Positions 44,947 to 53,402 of a DNA stretch of 64,000 bases are shown here, piece by piece. Under the pieces are notes generated by a model. The model saw only the letters and a list, made by a program, of their open reading frames with translations. It made no database searches and was not told the DNA's origin. The DNA comes from Tepidiforma sp. (GTDB taxonomy: Bacteria > Chloroflexota > Dehalococcoidia > Tepidiformales > Tepidiformaceae), in assembly GCA_026003935.1 (NCBI GenBank), contig BPIE01000002.1, positions 191,906 to 255,905 of the forward strand, given 5' to 3'. Positions within the stretch are counted from its first letter, which is position 1; each line of letters begins with the position of its first letter. A program made the position numbers and the translations under genes.

Positions 44947-46356
44947 TCAGGCACGGCGGTAGACGCGGACGTCCTCACCGTCGACGTCGATACGGTCGAC
45001 GACGTCGCGCAGGGCGGCCTGGAGGTCGTCGAAGGGGAGGGTGTCCCAATCGCGGAGGAGGCGTTCGCGCTGCTGTTCGAGGTGGCGGCGGCGCTCGGCC
45101 TCGGATTCGTGGGCGCGGATGCGGTCGCGGGCGGCGGCGAGCTCTGCTTGGAGCTGGCGGTGTTCTTCGGCGAGGTCGGCACCGAGGGCCTTGAGGCGTT
45201 CGATGGAGATGTGGCCGTGGGCGGCATCGGCGACGAGCTCTTCGACCTGGCGGCGGTTGCGCTTGATGCGGGATTCGATGCGGTCGACCTGGGAGGCGAG
45301 CTCGAGTGCGTAGGAGTCGGCGTTGCCGGCGATACGGACGCGCGGGCCGGGGTGGTCGTCGCTGGCAAGGGCGTCGCGGACGCGAGCCTCGAGCTCGGCG
45401 GCGCGATGGGTGTTGTAGCCGCAGGAACTCTGGTTGGTGCGGGTCTCGCACTGGTAGTAGCGGTAGGTGGCGGTGCGGGATTCGCCGGAGCGTGTGAGCC
45501 AGGACTGGCGGCGGCTGACGCCGATCATCTTGTTGCCGCAGCGGGAGCAATAGACGAGGCCGCTCAGCAGGAAGGGGGTCACCGAGCGCTGGCGGGCCGG
45601 TGTGTGACGAGCCTGGAGGCGGTCTTGGACGCGCCGGAAGTCTTCGGGGGAGACGAGGGCGGGGTGGCTGTCGGTTACGGTGGTGCCGAAGCGGGAGTAG
45701 TGGCCGAGGTAGGCGCGATTCCGGAGGATGTCGCGGACGGTGACCATGCTCCAGCGGCCGCCGCGGCGCGTGGGAATACCTTCGTCATTGAGGCGGCCGG
45801 CGATTTTGCGGATGCCGAGGTTTTCGCTGAGGTAGAGGCGGAAGATATAGCGAACGACGACGGCTTCTTCGGGGACGAGCTCGAGGCGGCGGCGCGGGCC
45901 CACGCGGTAGCCGTAGGGCGGGCGGCCAAGGACTTCGCCACGGACAGCTTTGCGGCGCATGGCGGAGCGGACGCGCTCGGAGATGGGCGTGCCTTCACCG
46001 CGTTCGGCCCAAGTATCGATGAGGGATTTGAACGCTTCGGTGCCATCGTGGGCCAGCAGGACGGTGGCGCCGCAGTGTTCAAGCTCGAGGAGACGGAGGG
46101 CGGCAGCGCCGAGGTCGGGTCCGAGGGCGGCGAGGGAATCGATGACGACGACGGTGAAGGTGCGACCCGGGCGAGCGAGGAATTCGAGGAGCTGCTGGAA
46201 GCCTGGGCCGGCTGCTTCATCGGGGTCGGCGAAGGTTGCGGCGACTTCGTAGCCGGAGCGCTGGCAGAAGTCGAGGAAGGCGCGATTTTGCTGGCCAAGG
46301 GTGCGTCGTTGGCCGTTGCGGCGTGCTGTGGCGGAGAAATAGCCGATGGCCTGCAC
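44947..46356 (-). CDS. Large serine recombinase family protein lacking catalytic residues
   Basis: 469 residues. Layout is that of a large serine recombinase: resolvase-like domain (1-115), recombinase DNA-binding domain (RKAVRGEVLGRPPYGYRVGP, RNRAYLGHY), zinc ribbon (YCSRCGNKM; YQCETRTNQSSCGYN) and a coiled coil (about 350-440). In the first domain the catalytic Ser position is Thr10 (GYFSAT instead of GYxRVS), the conserved Arg two residues earlier is Ser, and the DRLxR motif is DSLAA (73-77). So strand cleavage by the usual route is unlikely. The gene begins seven bases after the zinc-ribbon protein gene and is probably co-transcribed with it. Confidence 0.88.
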   Translation of the reverse strand: MQAIGYFSATARRNGQRRTLGQQNRAFLDFCQRSGYEVAATFADPDEAAGPGFQQLLEFLARPGRTFTVVVIDSLAALGPDLGAAALRLLELEHCGATVLLAHDGTEAFKSLIDTWAERGEGTPISERVRSAMRRKAVRGEVLGRPPYGYRVGPRRRLELVPEEAVVVRYIFRLYLSENLGIRKIAGRLNDEGIPTRRGGRWSMVTVRDILRNRAYLGHYSRFGTTVTDSHPALVSPEDFRRVQDRLQARHTPARQRSVTPFLLSGLVYCSRCGNKMIGVSRRQSWLTRSGESRTATYRYYQCETRTNQSSCGYNTHRAAELEARVRDALASDDHPGPRVRIAGNADSYALELASQVDRIESRIKRNRRQVEELVADAAHGHISIERLKALGADLAEEHRQLQAELAAARDRIRAHESEAERRRHLEQQRERLLRDWDTLPFDDLQAALRDVVDRIDVDGEDVRVYRRA

Positions 46357-46362
46357 GGGTGT

Positions 46363-47061
46363 CTACCCGACGTAAAGGATGCGCTCGCAGTTGGGGCACT
46401 GGGGAATGGCTGAGGGGTCGAAGGATTTGCGCCGGACGCTTTCGGGGATGGCAACGCGGCAGCCGGTGCAGCTGGAGCCCTGTATCCGGGCGACTGCGTG
46501 GCCGCGGCGGCGGCGTACGTCGTCGTACAGGCGAAGTGCCGCGGGAGGAATCCGCGCGGCGTGGGCCTCGCGGCGTGCGAGAGCCGCGGCGAGACGGGCT
46601 GCGTGGTCTTCGCGCCGGGCTCGAAGGGCGGCCGTCTCCGCCTCGCGTTCGCGGCGGGCTTCAGCGAGGCGTGCTTCTGCTTCGGCGCGAGCGGCGGAGG
46701 CCGTTTCGAGGGCTTCCATCACTTCGAGGAGGCGGTCTTCGAGGGCGCCGCGCTGGGTTTTGAGGTGTTCCACCTCGTGCTGGATGGCGGTGAGCTCCTT
46801 CGGATTGCGGACTGACCCGTCGTAGAGGCGCCGTTCTTCGGGAACGATCTTCGCATTGAGGTCGGCGATGCCGGCTTCGAGGTCGCGCTGGGACCGCCGA
46901 AGCTCCTGGTAGCGTGCGTCGGCCTCGTTAAAGGCGGCTTCTGACGCTGTGAGCGCCTCGGAATGGGCGAGGCGGGCGTCGATTTCGGCGAGGGCCGTTT
47001 CGAGGGCTGCCAGCTCGTCGTCGATTTCCTGGAGCGTGCGGAGTTCGGTGGTGAGCGACAT
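46363..47061 (-). CDS. Coiled-coil protein with C4-type zinc ribbon (CdsZ/DUF164-like)
   Basis: 232 residues. A long coiled-coil hairpin (about 5-175, e.g. LQEIDDELAALETALAEIDA) is followed by a zinc ribbon with CTGC and CPNC pairs near the end. The family is widespread and thought to bind nucleic acid; function is not settled. The ATG at 47061 is chosen because the coiled coil begins there. A palindrome ACCCTAG-N9-CTAGGGT lies 20 bases upstream. Confidence 0.8.
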   Translation of the reverse strand: MSLTTELRTLQEIDDELAALETALAEIDARLAHSEALTASEAAFNEADARYQELRRSQRDLEAGIADLNAKIVPEERRLYDGSVRNPKELTAIQHEVEHLKTQRGALEDRLLEVMEALETASAARAEAEARLAEARREREAETAALRARREDHAARLAAALARREAHAARIPPAALRLYDDVRRRRGHAVARIQGSSCTGCRVAIPESVRRKSFDPSAIPQCPNCERILYVG

Positions 47062-47081
47062 GGGCGGTTTCCGGAGGGCTA

Positions 47082-47104
47082 ACCCTAGCGGCAAAGCCTA
47101 GGGT
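47082..47104. promoter_or_regulatory. Inverted repeat at zinc-ribbon gene promoter
   Basis: ACCCTAG / CTAGGGT with a 9-base spacer. On the minus strand TAGGGT also fits the TANNNT -10 pattern, so this may be an operator overlapping a promoter. Confidence 0.4.
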
Positions 47105-47192
47105 GCGCGCAGGGCCTGCTCAATGGCGGCGGGGCGGAGCGGGCTGAATCATCACACTTTTGCCGACGTTATGGCGTGGTTCGGGGCGAACT

Positions 47193-47229
47193 GGGGCCTA
47201 CCGGGCGGACCAGGGATAGGGTTTACTGG
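47193..47229 (+). repeat. 37-base direct repeat, copy 1
   Basis: A 37-base sequence starting GGGGCCTACCGGGCGGACC and ending TAGGGTTTACTGG. An identical copy occurs 74 bases downstream. It contains a TAGGGT box. Confidence 0.9.
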
Positions 47230-47266
47230 GTTGTTTCGTCGGTCATGATGCGTCCTCCTTGGCGTC

Positions 47267-47303
47267 GGGGCCTACCGGGCGGACCAGGGATAGGGTTTAC
47301 TGG
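47267..47303 (+). repeat. 37-base direct repeat, copy 2
   Basis: Identical to copy 1 and located 30 bases before the YceD gene start. The pair may be duplicated promoters for the downstream ribosomal/fatty-acid operon. Confidence 0.9.
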
Positions 47304-47333
47304 AGAAGAAGGTCACGAAGGAGGGGCGGAGGG

Positions 47334-47840
47334 ATGCGTTTCAACGTTGCGGGGCTCTTGAAATCTGAAGTCGGCGCGAGCCGGCGGTATGCCATCGAGC
47401 CGGAGGAGCCGGTCCACCGCGGGACGGTGGTGCTGGTCCGGGTGCCGCGAGGAGTCCTTGTACGGTGCGAGGCGGATGTGCTGATCGAGGCGCAATGCAG
47501 CCGGTGCCTGGTGACGTTCGCGTACCCGGAGCAGGTGGTGTTCGAGGAGTTCTATCGCCAGCAGGTGGACCTGGTCGACGGCCACCGGGTGGAGGCGATC
47601 GAGGGCGAGGATGAGGACACCTTCCTGATTGGGCTGGACAACCAGGTCGACATTACCGAGGCGGTCCGGCAATATACGGTGATGGCGGCCGCGATGCAGC
47701 CGCTGTGTCGGCCGGACTGCCCGGGGCTGTGCCCCGAGTGCGGGACGGACCTCGGCATGGAAACCTGCCAGTGCGAGCGTGCACCGATCGACCCGCGATG
47801 GGCGAGCCTGCTCACACTGCAGACTCGGAATGATGGGTAA
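47334..47840 (+). CDS. YceD family protein (DUF177), 23S rRNA accumulation factor-like
   Basis: 168 residues. The YceD signature is clear: VLVRCEADVLIEAQCSRCLVTF, FEEFYRQ, DITEAVRQYTVMAAAMQPLC and a terminal zinc-like motif CPGLCPECGTDL with further Cys in CQC. Family genes nearly always precede rpmF, as here, and affect 23S rRNA levels. The ATG has GGAGGG directly before it. First gene of the rightward run. Confidence 0.9.
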   Translation: MRFNVAGLLKSEVGASRRYAIEPEEPVHRGTVVLVRVPRGVLVRCEADVLIEAQCSRCLVTFAYPEQVVFEEFYRQQVDLVDGHRVEAIEGEDEDTFLIGLDNQVDITEAVRQYTVMAAAMQPLCRPDCPGLCPECGTDLGMETCQCERAPIDPRWASLLTLQTRNDG

Positions 47841-47860
47841 CGACCTGAAGGAGAGCCGCT

Positions 47861-48055
47861 ATGCCGCCGCTGCCAAAGCGGAAATACGCAGCTTCGCGCC
47901 AGGGAAAGCGCCGCTCGCATCTGAAGATGAAGCTGCCTCACATTATCGATTGTCCGCGGTGCAAGAGCCCGCGGCTGGCACATCACGCCTGCCCGATCTG
48001 CGGGACGTACCGGGGCCGGGAAGTGATCCAGCTGCCCGAACCGGAGCTCGACTAA
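47861..48055 (+). CDS. rpmF: 50S ribosomal protein L32
   Basis: 64 residues. MPPLPKRKYAASRQGKRRSH is the typical basic N-terminus, followed by the zinc-binding pairs CPRC and CPIC. Component of the large ribosomal subunit. It lies 20 bases after the YceD gene with GGAGAG upstream. Confidence 0.97.
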   Translation: MPPLPKRKYAASRQGKRRSHLKMKLPHIIDCPRCKSPRLAHHACPICGTYRGREVIQLPEPELD

Positions 48056-48087
48056 CCTTCGGAGCGACGGCCCTGGAACCGTTCCTC

Positions 48088-49035
48088 GTGTACAGCGACC
48101 CGGTCCGCAAGGGCCGGGCGTTTGTGTTCCCGGGGCAGGGGGCGCAGGCCGTCGGGATGGGCAAGGACCTGTATGAGCAGTTCCCGACGGCGAAGGAGCT
48201 GTACGACCGGGCCGACGATATCCTGGGATTTCCGCTGAGCCGGCTCTGTTTCGAAGGGCCGGAAGATGAGCTGCAGCAGACGAGAAATGCGCAGCCTGCG
48301 ATCGCGGTGACGAGCCTGGCGCTGCTCAAGGTGGCGACTGAGGTTTCGCCGCAGCTGCTGGAGCGGCCGGCGTTCGTTGCGGGCCATTCGCTCGGCGAGT
48401 ATTCGGCGCTGGTGGCTGCGGGTTCGCTGCCGTTCGACGAGGCGATCCGGCTGCTTCGGACGCGCGGGGAGCTGATGCAGGCGGCGGGGGAGAAGAACCC
48501 CGGGACGATGGCCGCGGTGTTGGGACTCGACCTCCCGGACTGCGAGGAGATATGCCGGGAGGCGGGCGCCGAGGTGTGCAACGTGAATGCGCCGGGACAG
48601 ATCGTGATTGGCGGGCGGCGGGAGGCCGTGGTGCGCGCGCTCGACTATGCGAAGGCGCGCGGTGCGGTGAAAGTCATCCCGCTGAGCGTGAGCGGGGCGT
48701 TCCACAGCTCGCTGATGCGGCCCGCAGCCGATGGCATGGTGCAGCCGGTGGCGACGGCTTCGCTGGCGGACCCGGCGGTGCCGGTGGTGCTGAACGTGAC
48801 GGCCACGCCTACGCAGGATGAGATGGCGATTCGGCACGAACTGGTGGACCAAGTATGCCGGCCGGTGCAATGGAGCCGGACGGTGGAGTTCCTTGGTGAG
48901 CAGGGTGTCGACACGTTCATCGAGTTTGGGCCGGGCCGGGTGCTAACGGCGATCATCAAGCGAATGCTGCGGAAATCGACCTGCATCAATGTGAACGATG
49001 CGGCGTCCGTGCGGGTCCAGCTGTCGGATGGGTGA
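48088..49035 (+). CDS. fabD: Malonyl-CoA:ACP transacylase
   Basis: 315 residues. It loads malonyl groups onto acyl carrier protein for fatty-acid synthesis. FVFPGQGAQAVGMG, the catalytic Ser motif GHSLGEYSALVAAG, SVSGAFHSSLM with catalytic His, and FIEFGPGRVLTAIIKRM are all present. The GTG at 48088 is the best start, since homology begins about nine codons later; a ribosome-binding site is weak. Its end overlaps the fabG start by eight bases. Confidence 0.93.
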   Translation: MYSDPVRKGRAFVFPGQGAQAVGMGKDLYEQFPTAKELYDRADDILGFPLSRLCFEGPEDELQQTRNAQPAIAVTSLALLKVATEVSPQLLERPAFVAGHSLGEYSALVAAGSLPFDEAIRLLRTRGELMQAAGEKNPGTMAAVLGLDLPDCEEICREAGAEVCNVNAPGQIVIGGRREAVVRALDYAKARGAVKVIPLSVSGAFHSSLMRPAADGMVQPVATASLADPAVPVVLNVTATPTQDEMAIRHELVDQVCRPVQWSRTVEFLGEQGVDTFIEFGPGRVLTAIIKRMLRKSTCINVNDAASVRVQLSDG

Positions 49036-49777
49036 CCTGGAAGGCAAGGCTGCGCTGGTCACCGGCGGGAGCCGGGGCATCGGACGGGCGATTTGTCTCG
49101 AATTCGGCCGGCGCGGGGCGCGGGTGGCAGTCAATTACCGGGCGAATGCCGAGCTCGCGGAGGAGGTGGCGGCAGAGGTCCGGGCGATGGGGACCGACGC
49201 GTTCGCCGTGGGCGGTGACGTGGCGAAGGCCGACGATGCCTCGGCGATGGTGAAGGCGACCGTCGAACGGTTTGGCGGGCTGGACATCCTCGTGAACAAC
49301 GCGGGGATTACGCGGGACGGTCTCCTCATGCGGATGAGCGACGAGGACTGGGATGCCGTGCACCAGGTGAACCTTCGCGGGGCGTTCCTGGTGACGCGGG
49401 CTGCGATGCGGCCGATGCTGCGGGCACGGGGCGGGCGGATTATCAACATCGCGAGCGTCGTGGGCGTGATGGGGAATGCGGGCCAGGCGAACTATGCGGC
49501 GGCCAAGGCCGGGCTCATCGGCTTCACGAGGGCGCTGGCGCGAGAGGTGGCCTCGCGGGGGATCACGGTGAATGCGGTGGCGCCGGGCTTCATCGAGACG
49601 GACATCATCCAGGGGATGACGGAGCAGGCGGTGGAATGGGCGAAGTCGCAGATTCCGCTCGGGCGGCTTGCGGGGCCGGAGGAGGTGGCGCCGCTGGTGG
49701 CCTTTTTGGCGAGCGACGGGGCGGGGTACATCACGGGGCAGTGCATTCACGTGGACGGCGGTATGGTGATGGCGTGA
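49028..49777 (+). CDS. fabG: 3-oxoacyl-ACP reductase
   Basis: 249 residues. SDR fold with TGGSRGIGRAI, NNAGITRDGLLMRM, catalytic Ser in NIASVVG, YAAAKAG (Tyr, Lys), and the end GQCIHVDGGMVMA. It reduces 3-oxoacyl-ACP with NADPH in type II fatty-acid synthesis. Overlaps fabD by eight bases and nusB by four (GTGA), showing tight coupling. Confidence 0.93.
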   Translation: MGDLEGKAALVTGGSRGIGRAICLEFGRRGARVAVNYRANAELAEEVAAEVRAMGTDAFAVGGDVAKADDASAMVKATVERFGGLDILVNNAGITRDGLLMRMSDEDWDAVHQVNLRGAFLVTRAAMRPMLRARGGRIINIASVVGVMGNAGQANYAAAKAGLIGFTRALAREVASRGITVNAVAPGFIETDIIQGMTEQAVEWAKSQIPLGRLAGPEEVAPLVAFLASDGAGYITGQCIHVDGGMVMA

Positions 49778-50286
49778 CCGCCAGCCCATATCGGCTCGTA
49801 CGTCAGCTGACTCTTGAGGCGCTGTACGAAGGCGAGACCTCCGGGCACTCGCCGGAGACGGCGTTTCGCCGCCGGCTGCGGGAGGAGCGCGAGACGACAC
49901 CATCGCTGCGAGGGGAGGAGTGGGAGCAGCGGGGGCTCGAAGCGGTTCGCGGGGTGCGGGAGCTGATTCCGGAGCTCGACCGGTATATCCAGGAGGCGGC
50001 GCCGAAGTATCCGGTGAACACGCTGGCCGTCGTTGACCGCAATATCCTGCGGCTTGCAATATGGGAACTCGTCTCGGACAATGCGGCGCCGGTTGCGGCC
50101 GTCATCAACGAGGCCGTCGAACTTGCGCATCGGTATGGAGGCGATACCTCGCCGAGCTTCGTGAATGGCGTCCTGCGGACGGTGAGCGAGCGGCTTCGCG
50201 GCCGGGCTGAGAACCCGGCGGAGGCGGCGGGTGAACCGGGCGGGAGCGCTGAGTCAACATCAACGGACTCTACCCAGCAAACGTAA
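49774..50286 (+). CDS. nusB: Transcription antitermination factor NusB
   Basis: 170 residues. All-helical NusB fold: RLVRQLTLEALYEGETSG at the start, VNTLAVVDRNILRLAIWEL and PVAAVINEAVELAHRYGGDTSPSFVNGVL at the end are the family landmarks. It binds boxA RNA with NusE during rRNA transcription. The Ser/Thr/Glu-rich last 35 residues are an extension. It sits unusually between fabG and acpP. Confidence 0.92.
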   Translation: MTASPYRLVRQLTLEALYEGETSGHSPETAFRRRLREERETTPSLRGEEWEQRGLEAVRGVRELIPELDRYIQEAAPKYPVNTLAVVDRNILRLAIWELVSDNAAPVAAVINEAVELAHRYGGDTSPSFVNGVLRTVSERLRGRAENPAEAAGEPGGSAESTSTDSTQQT

Positions 50287-50307
50287 TCCCGAGGAGAAAC
50301 CAGGACT

Positions 50308-50568
50308 GTGGCAACCGTATTCGAACGTGTTCGGAAGATTGTGGTCGAGCAGCTCGGCGTGGAGGAGGAGGAAGTGGTGCCGAGCGCTTCCTTCGTCGAT
50401 GACCTGAACGCGGACTCGCTGGACCTTGTCGAGCTGATCATGTCGCTGGAGGAGGAGTTCGCGAGCGACGTGGATGGGCTCGAGATCAGCGATGAAGACG
50501 CGGAGAAGATCGTGACGGTGCAGGACGCCGTAGACTACTTGAAGGACCACGGGGTCGAAGACAAGTAA
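50308..50568 (+). CDS. acpP: Acyl carrier protein
   Basis: 86 residues. The phosphopantetheine attachment site [16 protein letters not shown] is intact (Ser of NADSLD) and the acidic four-helix pattern is typical. It starts with GTG after GAGGAG. It carries acyl intermediates for the adjacent FabD and FabG. Confidence 0.95.
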   Translation: MATVFERVRKIVVEQLGVEEEEVVPSASFVDDLNADSLDLVELIMSLEEEFASDVDGLEISDEDAEKIVTVQDAVDYLKDHGVEDK

Positions 50569-50571
50569 GGA

Positions 50572-50594
50572 GCCCGCGCCGAGGGGGCGCGGGC
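50572..50594 (+). terminator. GC-rich hairpin after acpP
   Basis: Perfect 9-base stem GCCCGCGCC / GGCGCGGGC with a 5-base loop, directly after the acpP stop. There is no T-run. It could cause partial termination or protect the acpP message end before tatA. Confidence 0.5.
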
Positions 50595-50612
50595 AGCCCC
50601 CGGGAGGGACGC

Positions 50613-51041
50613 GTGGAGTTCCTGGGCATCGGCTACCAGGAGTTGCTGCTCATCTTGGTCCTGCTGCTGGTGGTAGTGGGGCCGGAGCGGCTGCCGCAAA
50701 TGGCGTATCAGATTGGGCGGGCGGTCCGCCAGATGCAGCTGTACGCGCGTGCGGTACGGGACGAGTTCCGCGACGAAATCGACTACCTCGACGAGCAGTA
50801 CCGCACGATGCGCGGCGAGATTGAACTGGCCCAGCGAACGCTGCGGGAGGAGCAGGCGAAGTTGAACGAGGGGCTCGCGGAGGTTGATGCGAGCCTGCGT
50901 TCGGCTGACGCCGCGGCGCAGCAGGCGCTGAGCGCGCCGGGCGGTGTCTCGGGTGCGCCTGAAGCTGTGCTTCCTTCGCCGCCGGCGGAAGCCACGGGTA
51001 CGTCGAGCCGGTCCGATGCGGGACCGCCGCTGGTGTTCTGA
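50613..51041 (+). CDS. Sec-independent translocase subunit TatA/TatB-like
   Basis: 142 residues. A single N-terminal helix (YQELLLILVLLLVVVGPERLPQMAYQIGRAV) with the Glu/Gly-Pro hinge is the TatA/B hallmark, followed by an amphipathic helix and a long coiled coil; the length and VGPERLP motif favour TatB. A GTG start follows GGGAGG. tatC is five bases downstream. This Tat system could export the twin-arginine molybdoenzyme encoded at 28.5-31.9 kb. Confidence 0.88.
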   Translation: MEFLGIGYQELLLILVLLLVVVGPERLPQMAYQIGRAVRQMQLYARAVRDEFRDEIDYLDEQYRTMRGEIELAQRTLREEQAKLNEGLAEVDASLRSADAAAQQALSAPGGVSGAPEAVLPSPPAEATGTSSRSDAGPPLVF

Positions 51042-51046
51042 CGCGC

Positions 51047-51850
51047 ATGGTGGCCGAGCCGATCCGCGACGGGAATGCCGGGGCGCCGCCTGCGGAGGCG
51101 GGGTACAGCGGCGGCCCGGAGATGACGCTCCTCGAGCATTTGAAGGAGCTACGGTACCGGGTGATGGTGAGCGGGCTGGCGGTGCTGGTGGGGGTCATCG
51201 TGTGCTTCTTCTTCTGGGAGACGATTCTCGGCTGGATGGTGGCCCCGGCCCGGGATCGGGTGGAGGACTTCAAGGTTTCGAGTTTTTCGCCGACGGACCG
51301 GATCGGCATCATCGTGAAGATTGGGCTGTACGGCGGGCTGATTCTTGCCTCGCCAGTAGTGCTGTACCAGCTGCTGGCGTTCATCGTGCCGGGGTTGACA
51401 CCGCGGGAGCGGAAGATTCTTATCCCGGGCATCGTTGGGGGAGCGTTGTTCCTGCTAGCGGGCATGGCCTTCGCCTACTGGGTGATCCTCCCGGCCTCGC
51501 TCGGCTTTCTGCTCGAGCTGGGGAGTGATGAGATCGACAACGTGATCGGCATTCGGCAGTACGTCGATTTTGTGACGCGCATCATTTTCTGGGTTGGAGT
51601 TTCGTTCGAGCTTCCGATGGTGCTTGCGATTGCTGCGCGGCTGGGGCTGGTTCGGGCTCGCCAGCTGCTGGGATTCTGGCGCTATGCGGTGGTGGTGGTG
51701 TTCATCATTGCGGCAGTGGTGACGCCCACGCCGGACCCGGTGACGCAGACGTTCGTGGCCGGTCCGCTGCTGGGGCTCTATTTCGTGGGCATTCTGATGG
51801 CGTGGGCGGTGCAGCCCAAGCGTCGCGAACAGGCGGGGCAGGGGCCGTGA
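51047..51850 (+). CDS. tatC: Sec-independent translocase subunit TatC
   Basis: 267 residues. Six membrane helices with the TatC landmarks MTLLEHLKELRYRV near the N-terminus, LASPVVLYQLLAFIVPGLTPRERK and FELPMVLAIAARLGLV, and PDPVTQTFVAGPLLGLYFVG at the end. It is the receptor for twin-arginine signals. An N-terminal 25-residue extension precedes the first conserved motif. Overlaps the next gene by four bases. Confidence 0.95.
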   Translation: MVAEPIRDGNAGAPPAEAGYSGGPEMTLLEHLKELRYRVMVSGLAVLVGVIVCFFFWETILGWMVAPARDRVEDFKVSSFSPTDRIGIIVKIGLYGGLILASPVVLYQLLAFIVPGLTPRERKILIPGIVGGALFLLAGMAFAYWVILPASLGFLLELGSDEIDNVIGIRQYVDFVTRIIFWVGVSFELPMVLAIAARLGLVRARQLLGFWRYAVVVVFIIAAVVTPTPDPVTQTFVAGPLLGLYFVGILMAWAVQPKRREQAGQGP

Positions 51851-52659
51851 AAGGGCGGGCCGGATGGTCGGCCGCCGCGGGGTTCGGCGGGGGACTGCTG
51901 AGCGGACTGCTCGGCGGGGGCGGGGGTGCAGTAATGGTTCCACTGATGACGGGCCCGCTTGGGATGCGGCAGCACGTGGCACACGGGACGTCGCTGGTGG
52001 TGATCACCGCGACGGCGGGCGTGGCGGCGGTGCTGTACGGTGCGGCGGGCCATTTCGACGTGCTGCTGTTTGCCGGCCTCGCGGCCGGGGCGATGACGGG
52101 GGCCGTGGCCGGGGCGCGGCTGGCGATGCGGGTGCCCGCGCTGCGGCTTCGGCAGCTTTTTGGGTTGTTCCTGCTTGCGGTGTCGCTCCGGATGCTGCTG
52201 TTCGCGCCTGCGGGGGGCTGGCTGACGCCGGGGAAAGGGGCCGAGCTGGCTGCGGCGGGCGCCATCGGGCTGGCCGGGGGGCTGGCGAGCGGAGCGTTGG
52301 GTGTCGGGGGAGGGGCGGTCTTCGTGCCGGCCATGGTGCTGGTGCTGGGGACGGAACAGCATGCGGCGCAGGGGATTTCGCTGGTGGTCATCGTGCTTTC
52401 TTCGGCGCTGGGTGCGCTGACGCACTACCGGCAGGGGACGGTCGACACGGTTGCCGCGCGCTGGATTGCGCCGGCGGCAGTCCCGGGTGCGGTTGCCGGC
52501 GCTGGGCTCGCGACGCAGCTGAGCGGACGGGGGCTGCAGGTAGTGTTCGCGGTGGTGCTTTCGGCGATTGGGCTGCAGATGGCAGCGACGGCGACACGGC
52601 GGCTGCGGATGCAGGTTTCGGAGCGGACCCGGCCAGCGACGGAGGGGGCCCACCCGTGA
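51847..52659 (+). CDS. TauE/SafE family membrane protein
   Basis: 270 residues, about eight helices in two repeated halves, each with a Gly-rich motif (GLLSGLLGGGGGAVMVPLM; GLASGALGVGGGAVFVPAM). Family members export or import sulfite, sulfoacetate or other small anions; substrate unknown. GTG start overlapping tatC (GTGA). Paralogous to the gene before gatB. Confidence 0.88.
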   Translation: MKGRAGWSAAAGFGGGLLSGLLGGGGGAVMVPLMTGPLGMRQHVAHGTSLVVITATAGVAAVLYGAAGHFDVLLFAGLAAGAMTGAVAGARLAMRVPALRLRQLFGLFLLAVSLRMLLFAPAGGWLTPGKGAELAAAGAIGLAGGLASGALGVGGGAVFVPAMVLVLGTEQHAAQGISLVVIVLSSALGALTHYRQGTVDTVAARWIAPAAVPGAVAGAGLATQLSGRGLQVVFAVVLSAIGLQMAATATRRLRMQVSERTRPATEGAHP

Positions 52660-53396
52660 TCGCGGTGACGAAGGAGGAACGTGCGCGGGAGCTGTACGAC
52701 CTCATCCGGGCGTGCCGGATGTGTGCGCTCGCGGAAACGCGGACCCGGGCGGTGCCGGGCGAGGGACCGCTCGACGCCGATGTGATGTTCATCGGAGAGG
52801 CGCCCGGGATGCATGAGGACCAGCAGGGGCGGCCGTTCGTAGGGGCCGCGGGGCAGTTCCTCACGGAGCTGCTTGCCGAGGCGGGCCTCCGGCGGGATGA
52901 GGTGTACATCTGCAACGTGCTGAAGTGCCGTCCGCCGGGGAACCGGGACCCGCTGCCGGGGGAGATTGCCGCGTGCGCGGAGTATCTCGACCTTCAGATT
53001 GACCTGGTGGACCCGCTGGTCATCGTGACGCTGGGGCGGTTTTCGATGGCGAGGTGGTTCCCGCAGGCCGCGATTTCTCGGATTCACGGACGCCCGGCAA
53101 CGGTCGACGGCCGGGTGATCGTCCCGATGTACCACCCAGCGGCGGCGCTGCGGCAGGCGAATCTGCGGGAGGTGATGGTGGAGGACTTCCGGAGGCTCGC
53201 CGAGGTTATCGCGCGGGCGCGTTCGGGCGCGACCGCCGCCGTGGAACGCGTGCGATGGAGCGATGACACCCAGAAAACGCATTCCGCAGCCCCGGCGGAG
53301 GAAGCGGTGCAGGGACCGCCGATAGAGGACGCGTCCATCAGCGGGGCGGCCGGGGATCCGGGGACTGGTCCGCAGCAAATTCCCCTGTTCGAATAG
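52656..53396 (+). CDS. Uracil-DNA glycosylase, family 4
   Basis: 246 residues. Fe-S uracil-DNA glycosylase: Cys pairs CRMC near residue 20 and CNVLKC near 87, motif GEAPGMHEDQQGRPFVGAAG, and the catalytic-loop HPAAALRQ. It removes uracil from DNA, common in thermophiles where cytosine deamination is fast. GTG start overlaps the previous stop. The last 50 residues are a low-complexity tail ending QQIPLFE, a PCNA/clamp-like hydrophobic ending (inference). Confidence 0.92.
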   Translation: MIAVTKEERARELYDLIRACRMCALAETRTRAVPGEGPLDADVMFIGEAPGMHEDQQGRPFVGAAGQFLTELLAEAGLRRDEVYICNVLKCRPPGNRDPLPGEIAACAEYLDLQIDLVDPLVIVTLGRFSMARWFPQAAISRIHGRPATVDGRVIVPMYHPAAALRQANLREVMVEDFRRLAEVIARARSGATAAVERVRWSDDTQKTHSAAPAEEAVQGPPIEDASISGAAGDPGTGPQQIPLFE

Positions 53397-53402
53397 GAGC
53401 TC

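Noticed and set aside
44947..46356. Active integrative element around the serine recombinase
   Set aside because: No attachment-site repeats, transfer or phage genes flank it, and the catalytic residues are missing.
43735..46413. 892-codon open frame on the plus strand
   Set aside because: It runs antisense to the end of the acyl-CoA dehydrogenase, the nuclease-like gene and the recombinase, all with recognisable proteins. High GC makes long antisense frames common.
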